DNA from: Chishuiella changwenlii
Lineage (GTDB): Bacteria > Bacteroidota > Bacteroidia > Flavobacteriales > Weeksellaceae
Length of the DNA: 64,000 bases
Assembly: GCF_900142565.1 (NCBI RefSeq)
Contig: NZ_FRBH01000013.1
Coordinates: 1 to 64,000, forward strand
Reading direction: 5' to 3'
Position numbers and translations under genes: made by a program. Shown here piece after piece: positions 52,930 through 62,607 of the stretch; position 1 is the first letter of the stretch, and the number at the start of each line of letters is the position of its first letter. A model generated the notes under the pieces. It was not told the DNA's origin and searched no databases. It saw nothing but the letters and a program-made list of their open reading frames with translations.

Positions 52930-54984
52930 ATGGAAACAATCACTTCAACTATAACTCTTCTAAAAAAAGCTTATCAATTATTAGTTACAGCAAAATCGTT
53001 AAGCGAATTATATGAAGAAAATAAAAATATAACAGGAAAATACGTTCATGCAACTTCTCGTGGACACGAAGCTATACAAATCGCAACAGGTTTACAGTTA
53101 TTACCTCAAGATTATTTGAGCGCTTATTATAGAGATGATGCATTATTGTTAGCTATTGGTATTACTCCTTATGAATTAATGCTACAATTACTAGCAAAAA
53201 GAGATGATATTTTCTCTGGAGGAAGAACATATTACTCTCACCCAAGTTTAAAAAGAGAAGATTTACCAAAAATACCTCATCAAAGTAGTGCGACTGGTAT
53301 GCAAGCTATTCCTACAACTGGAATTGCAATGGGAATGCAATACAAAGAATTAGAAGGATTACCTACTGAAGATGTAAAGCCTATTACAATCTGTTCCTTA
53401 GGTGATGCAAGTTGTACAGAAGGTGAAGTTGCAGAAGCTTTTCAGATGGCTGCATTAAAACAGTTACCTATTTTATATTTAGTACAAGATAATGAATGGG
53501 ATATTTCTGCTTCTGCAGATGAAATAAGAGCGCAAGATATCGCCCATTATGCAAAAGGTTTTAAAGGTCTTGAAGTTTTCTCTGTAGATGGAACAGATTT
53601 CTTAGCTTCTTACGAAGTAGTTAAAAAAGCAATAGAAATTATACGAACAGAAAGACGTCCTATTTTAATTCATGCTAAAGTTCCATTATTAAATCATCAT
53701 ACATCTGGTGTTAGAAAAGAATGGTACAGAGATGATTTAGAAGAAGCACAATCTCGTGATCCTTACGATAAATTAAAATCAATGCTTTTAAATGAAGGTG
53801 TTGAAATTGAAGAAATCAATCAAATAGAAAAAGAGATTGCTGATACAGTTAAAATCGATTACCAAAATGCATTAAAAGCTGGAGATCCTAAACCAGAAGA
53901 TTTATACGATCATGTTTTTGCTCCAACTCCAATTACTGAGGAAAAGGGAAATCGTTCTCCAGAAGGAAAAGAAAAAACTGTAATGGTTGATTCTGCTCTC
54001 TTTGCTATTAGAGAATTAATGGCTAAACATCCAGAAGCCTTATTATATGGTCAGGATGTTGGATTACGTTTAGGAGGTGTTTTTAGAGAAGCTGCAACTT
54101 TAGCTAAACAATATGGTAAAAACCGTGTATTTAATACACCAATTCAAGAGGCTTTTATAATTGGATCAACTGTAGGAATGAGTGCTGTTGGTTTAAAACC
54201 AATAGTTGAAGTCCAGTTTGCAGATTATATATGGCCAGGTCTAAATCAATTATTTACAGAAGTTGCTCGATCTAATTATTTATCGAACGGGAAATGGCCA
54301 GTTTCTATGATTTTACGTGTTCCAATTGGTGCATACGGAAGTGGTGGTCCTTACCATTCAAGTTCTGTTGAAAGTATTTTAACTAATATTAAAGGTATCA
54401 AGATTGCATATCCATCAACTGGTGCTGATTTAAAAGGTTTAATGAAATCTGCTTATTATGATCCTAATCCTGTTATTATGTTAGAGCATAAAGGATTATA
54501 TTGGAGTAAAATGAAAGGAACTGAAGAAGCTGCAACAATAGAACCAGATGAGGAATATGTATTACCATTTGGGAAAGCTAGAGAGGTTTTAGTAACTGAT
54601 TCTTCATCTGAACATAATTCTGTAACTATTATAACATACGGAATGGGTGTGTATTGGGCGAAAGAAGCGGCTAAAGATTTTTCTAATCAAATAGAAATTA
54701 TAGATCTAAGAACTTTAGTTCCTTTAGATGAAGAGACTATATTTAACAGTGTTAAAAAACATAGTAGATGTATTGTTTTAACAGAAGAAGCTAAACAAAA
54801 TTCTTTTGCTCAGAGTATTGCTGGTCTTATCAATGAAAATTGTTTTGAATTTTTAGATGCTCCTGTAAGAGTATTAGGAGCTAAAGACATGCCTGCTATT
54901 CCTTTAAATTCTGTTCTAGAAGAGGAAATGTTACCGAATTCAACAAAGTTAAAAAGTCTCATTAAAGATATTTTAAATTATTAA
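52930..54984 (+). CDS. Fused alpha/beta E1 of a branched-chain 2-oxoacid dehydrogenase
   Basis: This 684-residue protein joins E1-alpha and E1-beta. The alpha half (about 1-320) has the thiamine diphosphate motif GDASCTEGEVAEAF ... LVQDNEWDIS and HASRGHEAIQIATG-like N-terminal residues. The beta half (about 345-684) shows LLYGQDVGLRLGGVFREA, EAFIIGSTVGMSAVGLKPIVEVQFADYIWP, GAYGSGGPYHSSSVE and a transketolase C-terminal domain. The open frame extends to 52900 inside the E2 gene, but ATG 52930, just after the E2 stop, is the natural start. With E2 it should convert branched-chain 2-oxoacids to acyl-CoA. It lies directly upstream of the paa operon. Confidence 0.9.
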   Translation: METITSTITLLKKAYQLLVTAKSLSELYEENKNITGKYVHATSRGHEAIQIATGLQLLPQDYLSAYYRDDALLLAIGITPYELMLQLLAKRDDIFSGGRTYYSHPSLKREDLPKIPHQSSATGMQAIPTTGIAMGMQYKELEGLPTEDVKPITICSLGDASCTEGEVAEAFQMAALKQLPILYLVQDNEWDISASADEIRAQDIAHYAKGFKGLEVFSVDGTDFLASYEVVKKAIEIIRTERRPILIHAKVPLLNHHTSGVRKEWYRDDLEEAQSRDPYDKLKSMLLNEGVEIEEINQIEKEIADTVKIDYQNALKAGDPKPEDLYDHVFAPTPITEEKGNRSPEGKEKTVMVDSALFAIRELMAKHPEALLYGQDVGLRLGGVFREAATLAKQYGKNRVFNTPIQEAFIIGSTVGMSAVGLKPIVEVQFADYIWPGLNQLFTEVARSNYLSNGKWPVSMILRVPIGAYGSGGPYHSSSVESILTNIKGIKIAYPSTGADLKGLMKSAYYDPNPVIMLEHKGLYWSKMKGTEEAATIEPDEEYVLPFGKAREVLVTDSSSEHNSVTIITYGMGVYWAKEAAKDFSNQIEIIDLRTLVPLDEETIFNSVKKHSRCIVLTEEAKQNSFAQSIAGLINENCFEFLDAPVRVLGAKDMPAIPLNSVLEEEMLPNSTKLKSLIKDILNY

Positions 54985-55022
54985 TCAAAAGTTAAAATTT
55001 AGCGTAATGTATTTTTTACACC

Positions 55023-55050
55023 AAAAAAACTAACGTTTGTTAGTTTTTTT
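55023..55050. promoter_or_regulatory. Palindromic candidate operator of the paa operon
   Basis: AAAAAAACTAAC (55023-55034) and GTTAGTTTTTTT (55039-55050) are perfectly complementary 12-bp arms around GTTT. The palindrome ends 4 bp before the -7 box of paaK, so a bound repressor would block RNA polymerase. The TetR protein encoded by the second gene is the likely ligand. It could instead, or also, act as a weak terminator for the upstream E1 gene (stop at 54984). Confidence 0.55.
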
Positions 55051-55054
55051 GGTT

Positions 55055-55062
55055 TAAATTTG
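55055..55062 (+). promoter_or_regulatory. -7 promoter box of the paa operon
   Basis: TAAATTTG matches TAnnTTTG, 30 bp upstream of the paaK ATG. A TTG inside the palindrome (55037-55039) is a possible but closely spaced -33 element. Confidence 0.55.
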
Positions 55063-55092
55063 TTTCAAACAAAAATCAAAATCTACAAAATT

Positions 55093-56430
55093 ATGTTATT
55101 CAATCCTGATATTGAACAGTTACCAATTGAGAAATTGCGTAAAGTTCAAAATGAAAGGCTTCAAAAAACTTTGCAAAAAGTTTACAATAAAGTCCCTTTT
55201 TACAAAGAAGCTTTTGATAAAGCTGGTGTAAAACCAGAGGATATTAAAGGTGTAGAAGACCTTCATAAATTACCATTTACTAAAAAAAATCATCTAAGAG
55301 AAAGTTATCCTTTTGGATTATTTGCTGAAGATAAAAGTAACGTAATTCGTTTACACTGCTCTAGCGGAACTACGGGAAAACCAACTGTAGTTGGTTACAC
55401 AAGAAATGATATTGAATTATTTTCGGAAGTTGTAGCACGTTCATTAGCTGCATCTGGTTGTAAACCAGGAATGACATTACAAAATGCTTATGGTTATGGT
55501 TTATTTACTGGTGGACTAGGATTACATTATGGTGCTGAAAAATTAGGAATGACTGTTGTTCCTATTTCTGGTGGAAATACAGAAAAACAAATCATGTTGT
55601 TAAAAGATTTTCAGGCAGACACCATTTGTGCAACTCCATCTTATGCTTTAACTGTTGCAGAAGAAATTAAAAAAAGAGGTGAGTCTTTAGATAACTTCAA
55701 TCTTAAGTTTGCAATTTTAGGTTCAGAACCTTGGTCTGAAGCTCTTCGCCAAGAAGTTGAAACAAATTTAAATATCAAAGCTTCTAACATATACGGATTA
55801 AGTGAAATTATTGGTCCTGGTGTTTCTAACGAAGATTTCGAAGAGCAAGGAACTGGAAGCTATATTTGGGAAGATCACTTTTTCCCAGAAATTGTAGATG
55901 AAAAAACAGGAGAACCTGTTCCTTACGGAGAGCCAGGTGTTTTAGTTATTACAACATTAACAAAAGAGGCTTTACCATTAATTAGATACTGGACTGGTGA
56001 TATTACTACATTAACATATGAGCATTCTGACAAAAGAACGCATGTTAAAATGGGACCTATTATTGGTCGTGCAGATGATATGATGATTATTAGAGGAGTA
56101 AACTTTTTCCATACACAAATAGCAGACTTTATTCCAGAATTTCCTCAATTATCTCCAAATTATCAAGTAGTTTTGACAAAACCAAAGAATATGGATGTTG
56201 TTGAAGTTGGATTTGAAATTAACCCGAATTATTTTCATGAAAAAGGTGTTTCATGTGATAATCTAAATGTTGATGCAAATGCAGATATTGACCGATTAAT
56301 ATCAAACATCCAAAAGAAAATTAGAGATAGTATTGGTTTAGGAATGAACATTAAATTATATCAAACAGACGGTCTTCCGAAAAGTGAAGGAGGAAAATTA
56401 AACCGTGTAATTGATAATAGATTATTATAA
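55093..56430 (+). CDS. paaK: Phenylacetate-CoA ligase
   Basis: This 445-residue adenylating enzyme activates phenylacetate with ATP and CoA, the first step of the pathway. It has the nucleotide-binding loop LHCSSGTTGKPTVVGYT, the GLSEIIGPGV segment, RYWTGDITTL and the C-terminal DGLPKSEGGKLNRV with the catalytic Lys. The open frame reaches back to a TTG at 55060, but that codon lies in the promoter box, so ATG 55093 is used; it gives the usual family N-terminus (FNPDIEQLPIEKLRKVQ). First gene of the operon. Confidence 0.97.
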   Translation: MLFNPDIEQLPIEKLRKVQNERLQKTLQKVYNKVPFYKEAFDKAGVKPEDIKGVEDLHKLPFTKKNHLRESYPFGLFAEDKSNVIRLHCSSGTTGKPTVVGYTRNDIELFSEVVARSLAASGCKPGMTLQNAYGYGLFTGGLGLHYGAEKLGMTVVPISGGNTEKQIMLLKDFQADTICATPSYALTVAEEIKKRGESLDNFNLKFAILGSEPWSEALRQEVETNLNIKASNIYGLSEIIGPGVSNEDFEEQGTGSYIWEDHFFPEIVDEKTGEPVPYGEPGVLVITTLTKEALPLIRYWTGDITTLTYEHSDKRTHVKMGPIIGRADDMMIIRGVNFFHTQIADFIPEFPQLSPNYQVVLTKPKNMDVVEVGFEINPNYFHEKGVSCDNLNVDANADIDRLISNIQKKIRDSIGLGMNIKLYQTDGLPKSEGGKLNRVIDNRLL

Positions 56431-56433
56431 AAA

Positions 56434-57009
56434 GTGGCAAAAAAGCAAAGTAAAAAAGAAATTATCATTCAAGAAGCAGCAATTATATTCAAGCAAAAAG
56501 GATATGCAGCGACTTCAATGAGAGAACTGGCAGAAAAAGTTGGTATGGAAGCGGCAAGCTTGTATAATCATATCAGATCAAAAGATGAAATCTTAGAAGA
56601 AATTTGTTTTAAAGTAGCAAATCAATATGTTTCGCATATTAGTTCTATTGAAGATACAAAAGAATCAAATATTCAAAAACTAAGAGATTTAATTCAGCTT
56701 CACGTTCGCATGATTATTGCAGACCCTAATGAAGTTTCTGTAGCAAACAACGATTGGAAAAACCTTTCAGAAACAAAAAAGGAATTGTATAAAACAATTC
56801 GTAAAGGATACGAGAAAAGAATTGCTAATCTTATAAAAGCTGGTATAGAAGCAGGAGAGTTTAAAGATTTAAATGTTTCTGTTGCTTTATTTACTTTGTT
56901 ATCATCACTTCGCTGGATAGAATTGTGGTACAAACCTGGTCGAGACATTTCACCAGAACAATTAGAAAATGATTTGATGACATTATTAATTAACGGATTT
57001 CAGAAATAG
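56434..57009 (+). CDS. TetR-family regulator of the paa operon
   Basis: This 191-residue protein has an N-terminal TetR helix-turn-helix (about 6-52: KEIIIQEAAIIFKQKGYAATSMRELAEKVGMEAASLYNHIRSKDEIL) and a helical ligand-binding domain. It starts with GTG at 56434, 3 bp after paaK, and ends 1 bp before paaE, so it is inside the operon. It is likely a repressor released by phenylacetyl-CoA or a related thioester, binding the palindrome at 55023-55050; both points are inference. It is a different family from the GntR-type PaaX of E. coli; TetR-type PaaR proteins are known in other bacteria. Confidence 0.85.
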   Translation: MAKKQSKKEIIIQEAAIIFKQKGYAATSMRELAEKVGMEAASLYNHIRSKDEILEEICFKVANQYVSHISSIEDTKESNIQKLRDLIQLHVRMIIADPNEVSVANNDWKNLSETKKELYKTIRKGYEKRIANLIKAGIEAGEFKDLNVSVALFTLLSSLRWIELWYKPGRDISPEQLENDLMTLLINGFQK

Positions 57010-57010
57010 T

Positions 57011-58093
57011 ATGGCTACGAATTTTCATAAATTAACAGTAAAGCAAGTTATACGCGAAACACCAGAATGTGTATCGGTAGTATTTGATGTGCCTACTGAA
57101 TTACAAAACGAATTTAAATTTAAACAAGGGCAGTACCTAACGTTTAAAGACATTAAAGACAACGAAGAAATTAGACGTTCTTACTCTATTTGTTCTTGTC
57201 CAACAGAAGGTGAGTTAAAAGTAGCTGTAAAGAAAATTACGAATGGTATTTTTTCTACTTATGTAAATGATATTTTAAAAGCTGGTGATGTTTTAGATGT
57301 AATGACACCGCAAGGAAATTTTTACACAGAAGTAGAAAAGTCGAATGAAAAAGTATATGTCGGAATTGTAGCAGGATCAGGAATAACTCCTGTAATGTCT
57401 ATTATGAAAACAGTTCTTGCAATTGAACCTAATAGCAAATTTGTGCTATTATACGGAAATAGAAACAAAGGAAACATCATCTTTAAAGAAGAAATTGAAG
57501 CGTTAAAAAATAAATATATGCAACGTTTAAGTGTATATAATATTTTAAGTAGAGAAACTGCTGATGCTGAAATTTTAAGTGGTCGTATTGATCGTGAAAA
57601 GATTGATTATTTTTTACAACACATCATCGATCCTAAACAAGTTGGAGAAGTTTTCCTATGTGGTCCCGAAGAAATGATTTTAAGTGGTCGTGATGCTTTT
57701 GTTGAAGCAGGTGTAGATAGAAAGAATGTTCATTTCGAATTATTTTACAGCGCAGCAGCAGAAGCTAAAAAAGTTGAACACCAAAATATTGTGGCGGACT
57801 CTGACGATACAATGAGTAAATTAACAATCAAACTAGATGCATCTGCTCTTAGAATTGATTTAGGTTATCATGGTGAAACAATTTTGGATGCGGCTTTAAA
57901 AAATGGTGCCGATTTACCTTATGCATGTAAAGGTGGTGTTTGTGCCACTTGTAAATGTAAAGTAGAGAAGGGTGAAGTACACATGGATATCAATTATTCT
58001 CTAGAACCTGATGAGGTTGCACAAGGTTTTGTTTTATCATGCCAAGCACATCCTCGTTCAGAAGAAGTAATCGTCAATTTTGATATCAAGTAA
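57011..58093 (+). CDS. paaE: Phenylacetyl-CoA epoxidase reductase subunit
   Basis: This 360-residue flavo-iron-sulphur protein passes electrons from NADPH to the PaaA diiron centre. It has the FAD motif RRSYSICS (about 58-65), the NAD(P)H domain with [17 protein letters not shown] and FLCGPEEMI, and a C-terminal plant-type ferredoxin domain with [11 protein letters not shown] and a final Cys in LSCQAHP, which bind a 2Fe-2S cluster. It comes before paaA here; in E. coli it follows paaD. Confidence 0.96.
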   Translation: MATNFHKLTVKQVIRETPECVSVVFDVPTELQNEFKFKQGQYLTFKDIKDNEEIRRSYSICSCPTEGELKVAVKKITNGIFSTYVNDILKAGDVLDVMTPQGNFYTEVEKSNEKVYVGIVAGSGITPVMSIMKTVLAIEPNSKFVLLYGNRNKGNIIFKEEIEALKNKYMQRLSVYNILSRETADAEILSGRIDREKIDYFLQHIIDPKQVGEVFLCGPEEMILSGRDAFVEAGVDRKNVHFELFYSAAAEAKKVEHQNIVADSDDTMSKLTIKLDASALRIDLGYHGETILDAALKNGADLPYACKGGVCATCKCKVEKGEVHMDINYSLEPDEVAQGFVLSCQAHPRSEEVIVNFDIK

Positions 58094-58119
58094 TTATTCA
58101 ACTGAAAAAAAGAAAAGCT

Positions 58120-59085
58120 ATGAGCGCAAAAGAAATTGATTTCCAACAAATTTTTGATGAAAAAATCGAAAATGAAGTTCGTATCGAACCAAAAGACTGG
58201 ATGCCTGATGCATACAGAAAAACATTAATTAGACAAATATCTCAACATGCTCACTCAGAAATTGTTGGTATGTTACCAGAAGCAAACTGGATTACAAGAG
58301 CTCCTTCATTAAACAGAAAGAAAATCTTGTTAGCAAAAGTACAAGATGAGGCTGGTCATGGTCTTTACTTATACTGCGCTGCAGAAACTTTAGGTGTATC
58401 TCGTATTCAGACTTTAAACGATTTGCATTCTGGTAAAGCAAAATATTCAAGTATATTCAATTATCCAACATTAACATGGGCAGATATCGGAATTATTGGT
58501 TGGTTAGTAGATGGTGCAGCTATCTTAAATCAGGTTCCTTTATGTAGAGCTTCTTATGGTCCTTATGCTCGTGCAATGGTTCGTGTTTGTAAAGAAGAAT
58601 CATTCCACCAAAGACAAGGATACGAATCGTTAGTGGTTTTATCTAAAGGTTCTCCAGAACAAAAAGAAATGTTACAAGATGCAATGAATCGTTGGTGGTG
58701 GCCTACATTAATGATGTTTGGACCAAAAGACGAAGAATCTTCTAACTCAGATATGTCAATGAAATGGAGAATTAAACGATTTTCTAATGATGAATTACGT
58801 CAACGTTTCGTAGATATTTCTATTCCTCAAGCGGAATATTTAGGATTAACTATTCCTGATCCAGATTTAAAATGGAATGAAGAAACAGGTCATTATGAAT
58901 TTGGAGAAATAGATTGGGAAGAGTTTTGGGCAGTTGTAAAAGGAAACGGAAAATGTAACAAACAACGTGTCGACGCTCGCCGTAATGCTCACGAAGAAGG
59001 AGCATGGGTAAGAGATGCAGCAACAGCTTACCACGAAAAAAGATCAAAAAGAGAAAACGAACAAAAACAACACAAAAACGCATAA
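58120..59085 (+). CDS. paaA: Phenylacetyl-CoA epoxidase catalytic subunit A
   Basis: This 321-residue subunit holds the diiron site that epoxidises the phenyl ring of phenylacetyl-CoA. The two iron-binding motifs are visible as ExxH pairs: [20 protein letters not shown] and [15 protein letters not shown]. The C-terminus ([16 protein letters not shown]) is typical, with a short Lys/Gln/Asn-rich tail. It lies 26 bp after paaE and 4 bp before paaB. Confidence 0.98.
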   Translation: MSAKEIDFQQIFDEKIENEVRIEPKDWMPDAYRKTLIRQISQHAHSEIVGMLPEANWITRAPSLNRKKILLAKVQDEAGHGLYLYCAAETLGVSRIQTLNDLHSGKAKYSSIFNYPTLTWADIGIIGWLVDGAAILNQVPLCRASYGPYARAMVRVCKEESFHQRQGYESLVVLSKGSPEQKEMLQDAMNRWWWPTLMMFGPKDEESSNSDMSMKWRIKRFSNDELRQRFVDISIPQAEYLGLTIPDPDLKWNEETGHYEFGEIDWEEFWAVVKGNGKCNKQRVDARRNAHEEGAWVRDAATAYHEKRSKRENEQKQHKNA

Positions 59086-59089
59086 AGAG

Positions 59090-59377
59090 ATGGAAAATAA
59101 AGATTGGCCTTTGTGGGAAGTATTTATCAGAAGTAGACAAGGTTTAGACCATAAACATGTAGGTAGTTTACACGCTGCTGATGAGAAAATGGCATTGGAA
59201 AATGCTCGTGATGTATACACTCGTCGTATGGAGGGTGTAAGTATTTGGGTTGTAGAATCTATGAATATTCATGCTTCTAATCCAGACGAAGCAGACGAGT
59301 TTTTTAAACCAGCAGAAGATAAAGTATATCGTCACCCTACTTTTTATGACGTTCCAGAAGAAATTAAAAACATGTAA
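59090..59377 (+). CDS. paaB: Phenylacetyl-CoA epoxidase subunit B
   Basis: This 95-residue small subunit helps assemble the epoxidase complex. Family marks are WPLWEVFIRSRQGLDHKHVGSLHAADEKMALENARDVYTRR and EGVSIWVVES. An open frame continues upstream to 59015 within paaA, but the ATG at 59090 directly after the paaA stop gives the normal length. Confidence 0.97.
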   Translation: MENKDWPLWEVFIRSRQGLDHKHVGSLHAADEKMALENARDVYTRRMEGVSIWVVESMNIHASNPDEADEFFKPAEDKVYRHPTFYDVPEEIKNM

Positions 59378-59380
59378 TTT

Positions 59381-60157
59381 ATGACAAGTACAGTTTATCA
59401 AAACAATCAGAATTACATCGATTTTATTTTGCATTTAGCAGATACAAATCTAATTCTGGCTCAGCGTTTATGTGAATGGTGTGGTCACGGTCCTATATTA
59501 GAACAAGATATTGCAATATCTAATATCGCATTAGATTTATTAGGACAGACATCTAATTATTATAATTATGCTGCTGAACTAATAGGTAATGGAGCTACAG
59601 AAGATACATTAGCAATGTTACGCAATGAGCGTGAATATAAAAATTTACTGTTAACTGAATTACCTAATGGACATTTCGGAGATACAATTGTTCGTCAATT
59701 TTTTTACGATTCTTTTCATTATTTCTTGTTAGAGCAATTTTTAAAAGTAAAAGATTTAAAGTTGCAATCTATCGTAGAAAAATCATTAAAAGAGGTAAAA
59801 TATCACACAAAATGGTCTTCAGAATGGATGATTCGTTTAGGTGATGGAACACAAGAATCTCACGATAAAATTCAAGAAGCATTAAACAATGTATTGCCTT
59901 ATGTAGGTGAAATGTTTATTGCTGCTCCTTATCAAAAAGCATTAATTGAAGAAGGATTAATTCCAGACCCAATCAATTTTAAAGCAGCTTGGTTAGCAAA
60001 AGTAAATGATATTTTAGAGGAAGCTACATTAACAGCTGATATCGAAAATACGTATCCTCAAAAAGGAGGAAAAGTAGGTGTTCATACAGAACATTTAGGA
60101 TTTATTTTAACTGATTTGCAATATATGCAAAGAACATATCCAAACTTACAATGGTAA
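59381..60157 (+). CDS. paaC: Phenylacetyl-CoA epoxidase structural subunit C
   Basis: This 258-residue ferritin-like subunit pairs with PaaA and supports its fold. It shows LADTNLILAQRLCEWCGHGPILEQDIAISNIALDLLGQ and FHYFLLEQFLKVKDLKLQ ... VKYHTKWSSEWMIRLGDGT, the usual PaaC blocks; it lacks a full diiron ligand set, as PaaC proteins do. The next gene overlaps its end by 7 bp. Confidence 0.96.
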   Translation: MTSTVYQNNQNYIDFILHLADTNLILAQRLCEWCGHGPILEQDIAISNIALDLLGQTSNYYNYAAELIGNGATEDTLAMLRNEREYKNLLLTELPNGHFGDTIVRQFFYDSFHYFLLEQFLKVKDLKLQSIVEKSLKEVKYHTKWSSEWMIRLGDGTQESHDKIQEALNNVLPYVGEMFIAAPYQKALIEEGLIPDPINFKAAWLAKVNDILEEATLTADIENTYPQKGGKVGVHTEHLGFILTDLQYMQRTYPNLQW

Positions 60158-60642
60158 TAACAGAAAAAGAAATATGGCATTATTTGGAAGACGTTCCTGA
60201 TCCTGAAATTCCAGTGATTAGTGTACTCGATTTGGGGGTGGTTCGTAATGTAGAAATTACAGAGGACGAAAAGGTAAATGTTACCATAACACCAACATAT
60301 TCGGGTTGTCCTGCAATGAGTGCAATTTCAATTTCTATTCGCAAAAAATTAATACAACAAGGATTAAGAAATATCAATATCATCAATCAATTAAGTCCAT
60401 CTTGGACAACTGATTGGATGACCGAAGAAGGAAAACAGAAAATGAAGGCGTATGGAATTGCGCCTCCAACAAAAAATGCTTCGAGTGATGATCTTTTTTC
60501 TGACGAACAAAATATCGAATGTCCTCAGTGTGGTTCAACAGATACTCGTCTTATTAGTCAGTTTGGTTCTACTGCTTGTAAAGCAATGTACCAATGCAAT
60601 GATTGCCACGAACCGTTTGATTATTTCAAATGTCATCATTAA
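60151..60642 (+). CDS. paaD: PaaD, MIP18-family maturation factor
   Basis: This 163-residue protein has the MIP18/DUF59 domain (about 4-95: DVPDPEIPVISVLDLGVVRNV, TPTYSGCPAMSAI) and a C-terminal zinc ribbon with two Cys pairs (CPQCGSTDTRL ... CNDCHEPFDYFKCHH). PaaD is thought to help deliver or mature the iron-sulphur or metal centres of the epoxidase. It overlaps paaC by 7 bp. Confidence 0.95.
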   Translation: MVITEKEIWHYLEDVPDPEIPVISVLDLGVVRNVEITEDEKVNVTITPTYSGCPAMSAISISIRKKLIQQGLRNINIINQLSPSWTTDWMTEEGKQKMKAYGIAPPTKNASSDDLFSDEQNIECPQCGSTDTRLISQFGSTACKAMYQCNDCHEPFDYFKCHH

Positions 60643-60648
60643 AAATTT

Positions 60649-61434
60649 ATGGAAAATTCAACTACAATTATATACACACAAGAAGGAGGGATTGCAACGA
60701 TTACCTTAAATCGTCCTTCTGTTTTTAATAGTTTTAATCACGAAATGATTAAAGCTCTTCAATATCATTTAGATGTTGCAGCCCAAGATGCCTCAGTTCG
60801 CGCTGTTGTTTTAACAGCTTCTGGAAAAGCATTTTGCGCTGGACAAGATTTAGGTGAAGTTTTAGAAGAAACAGCTATCGATTTTAAGAAAATTGTTCAA
60901 GAAAATTATAATCCATTAGTTCTAAAAATTAGAAACATGGAAAAACCTGTTATTGCTGCCATAAATGGCGTTGCAGCAGGAGCAGGCGCAAATTTAGCTT
61001 TAGCTTGTGATATTGTTGTAGCAAAAGAATCTGCTAATTTTATTCAAGCATTTTCTAAAATTGGTTTAATTCCAGACTGTGGTGGAACATATTTTCTACC
61101 TCGTTTAATCGGCTTTCAAAAAGCTTCTGCATTGATGATGCTAGCAGATAAAGTTTCTGCTTCTCAAGCAAAAGAAATTGGAATGATTTACGATTATTTT
61201 TCTGATGATGAGTTTGATGCGAATGTTTCAAAATTAGCAGAAAAATTAGCTAGTTTACCAACAAAAGGTTTGGCTTACACTAAAAAATTATTGAATCAAT
61301 CATTTCAAAATTCAATCGAAGATCAATTAACACAAGAAAGTCTTTTTCAAGATCAAGCAGGAAATACTGCTGATTATAAAGAAGGTGTTGATGCTTTTTT
61401 AGAAAAAAGAAATCCAATTTTTAAAGGAGAATAA
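60649..61434 (+). CDS. paaG: Ring-epoxide isomerase, enoyl-CoA hydratase family
   Basis: This 261-residue crotonase-fold enzyme matches PaaG, which isomerises the ring epoxide to an oxepin. The diagnostic block is FIQAFSKIGLIPDCGGTYFLPRLIG, with the catalytic Asp of PaaG in PDCGG; the oxyanion-forming block is GKAFCAGQDLGEV. PaaF-type hydratases have a Glu pair instead, so PaaG is favoured. Only one crotonase gene is seen, so the PaaF step must be encoded elsewhere or beyond the edge. The stop overlaps the paaH start by one base. Confidence 0.9.
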   Translation: MENSTTIIYTQEGGIATITLNRPSVFNSFNHEMIKALQYHLDVAAQDASVRAVVLTASGKAFCAGQDLGEVLEETAIDFKKIVQENYNPLVLKIRNMEKPVIAAINGVAAGAGANLALACDIVVAKESANFIQAFSKIGLIPDCGGTYFLPRLIGFQKASALMMLADKVSASQAKEIGMIYDYFSDDEFDANVSKLAEKLASLPTKGLAYTKKLLNQSFQNSIEDQLTQESLFQDQAGNTADYKEGVDAFLEKRNPIFKGE

Positions 61435-62591
61435 TGAAAAAAATAGGAATTATTGGAGGAGGGGCAATGGGATCTGGTATTGCGCAAGTTTTTGCTCAAA
61501 AAGGACACTCAGTTGCTTTATATGATACTAATCAAGAAGCTTTATATCGTTCAAAACAAAATTTAGCAAAGACATTTGAAAAATTAGTTGCGAAAGAAAA
61601 ATATACAGAAGATCAAGCACAAGAAATTCAACAAAATATTGAGTATGTCTCAGATTTAGCTGCTTTTGCAGAAGTAGATTTAATGATTGAAGCGATTGTT
61701 GAAAATTTAGAAATTAAGCAAGCTGTATTTAAACAAGTAGAAGAAATTGTTTCAGATACTTGTATTTTAGCTTCTAATACATCTTCACTATCAATTGCAT
61801 CTATTGCATCTGCTTGTACAAAACCAGAACGTGTTATTGGAATTCACTTTTTTAATCCAGCGCCATTAATGGCTTTGGTAGAAATTATTCCAGCAGTACA
61901 AACACAAGAAGGTTTAGCAGAAGAAATTAAAACATTAATTCAATCCGTTGGTAAATTACCTGTAATTACAAAAGACACACCTGGTTTTATTGTAAACCGT
62001 GTTGCTCGTCCATTTTATGGAGAAGCTATTCGTATTTTAGAGGAAGGTGTTGCAGATACAGAAACAATAGATTTCGCAATGACTTCTTTAGGAGGTTTTA
62101 GAATGGGACCATTTGAATTGATGGATTTTATTGGTCACGATGTTAATTATCGTGTAACAGAATCTGTTTTCGAAGCCTTTTTCTATGATCCAAGGTTTAA
62201 ACCATCGTTCTCTCAAAAACGTTTATTCGAAGCTGGATATTATGGGCGTAAATCTGGTAGAGGATTCTACAATTACGCAGAAGGAATAGAGAAAAAAGCA
62301 CCATCTCAAGATCAAGCATTATTAGAAAAAATCTACAACAGAATTTTAGTAATGTTAATTAATGAGGCTGCTGATGCTTTATTTTTAAATATCGCCAGTA
62401 AAGAAGATTTAGATACTGCCATGACTAAAGGTGTTAATTATCCGAAAGGATTATTAAAATGGGCTGACGAATATGGAATTGAAAACGTGAAAAATGATTT
62501 AGATGAATTATATAATCATTATCATGAAGATCGTTACAGATTAAGTCCTATCATTCGAAATATGGTGAAGAACAATCAAACTTTTTACTAA
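61434..62591 (+). CDS. paaH: 3-hydroxyacyl-CoA dehydrogenase
   Basis: This 385-residue enzyme should oxidise 3-hydroxyadipyl-CoA with NAD+. It has the Rossmann motif GIIGGGAMGSGIAQVFAQKGH, catalytic His in IGIHFFNPAPLM and the C-terminal domain block GFIVNRVARPFYGEA. It has one complete C-terminal dehydrogenase domain plus a partial second one (about 295-385), and is about 90 residues shorter than E. coli PaaH. The start overlaps the paaG stop. Confidence 0.9.
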   Translation: MKKIGIIGGGAMGSGIAQVFAQKGHSVALYDTNQEALYRSKQNLAKTFEKLVAKEKYTEDQAQEIQQNIEYVSDLAAFAEVDLMIEAIVENLEIKQAVFKQVEEIVSDTCILASNTSSLSIASIASACTKPERVIGIHFFNPAPLMALVEIIPAVQTQEGLAEEIKTLIQSVGKLPVITKDTPGFIVNRVARPFYGEAIRILEEGVADTETIDFAMTSLGGFRMGPFELMDFIGHDVNYRVTESVFEAFFYDPRFKPSFSQKRLFEAGYYGRKSGRGFYNYAEGIEKKAPSQDQALLEKIYNRILVMLINEAADALFLNIASKEDLDTAMTKGVNYPKGLLKWADEYGIENVKNDLDELYNHYHEDRYRLSPIIRNMVKNNQTFY

Positions 62592-62607
62592 AAAACAAAA
62601 CTCATTT

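Noticed and set aside
55060-55092. TTG-started extension of paaK
   Set aside because: The TTG is part of the TAAATTTG promoter box; ATG 55093 gives the family N-terminus.
59015-59089. Extended paaB frame overlapping paaA
   Set aside because: The extra residues are a Lys/Gln-rich shadow of the paaA tail; the ATG at 59090 gives normal PaaB length.
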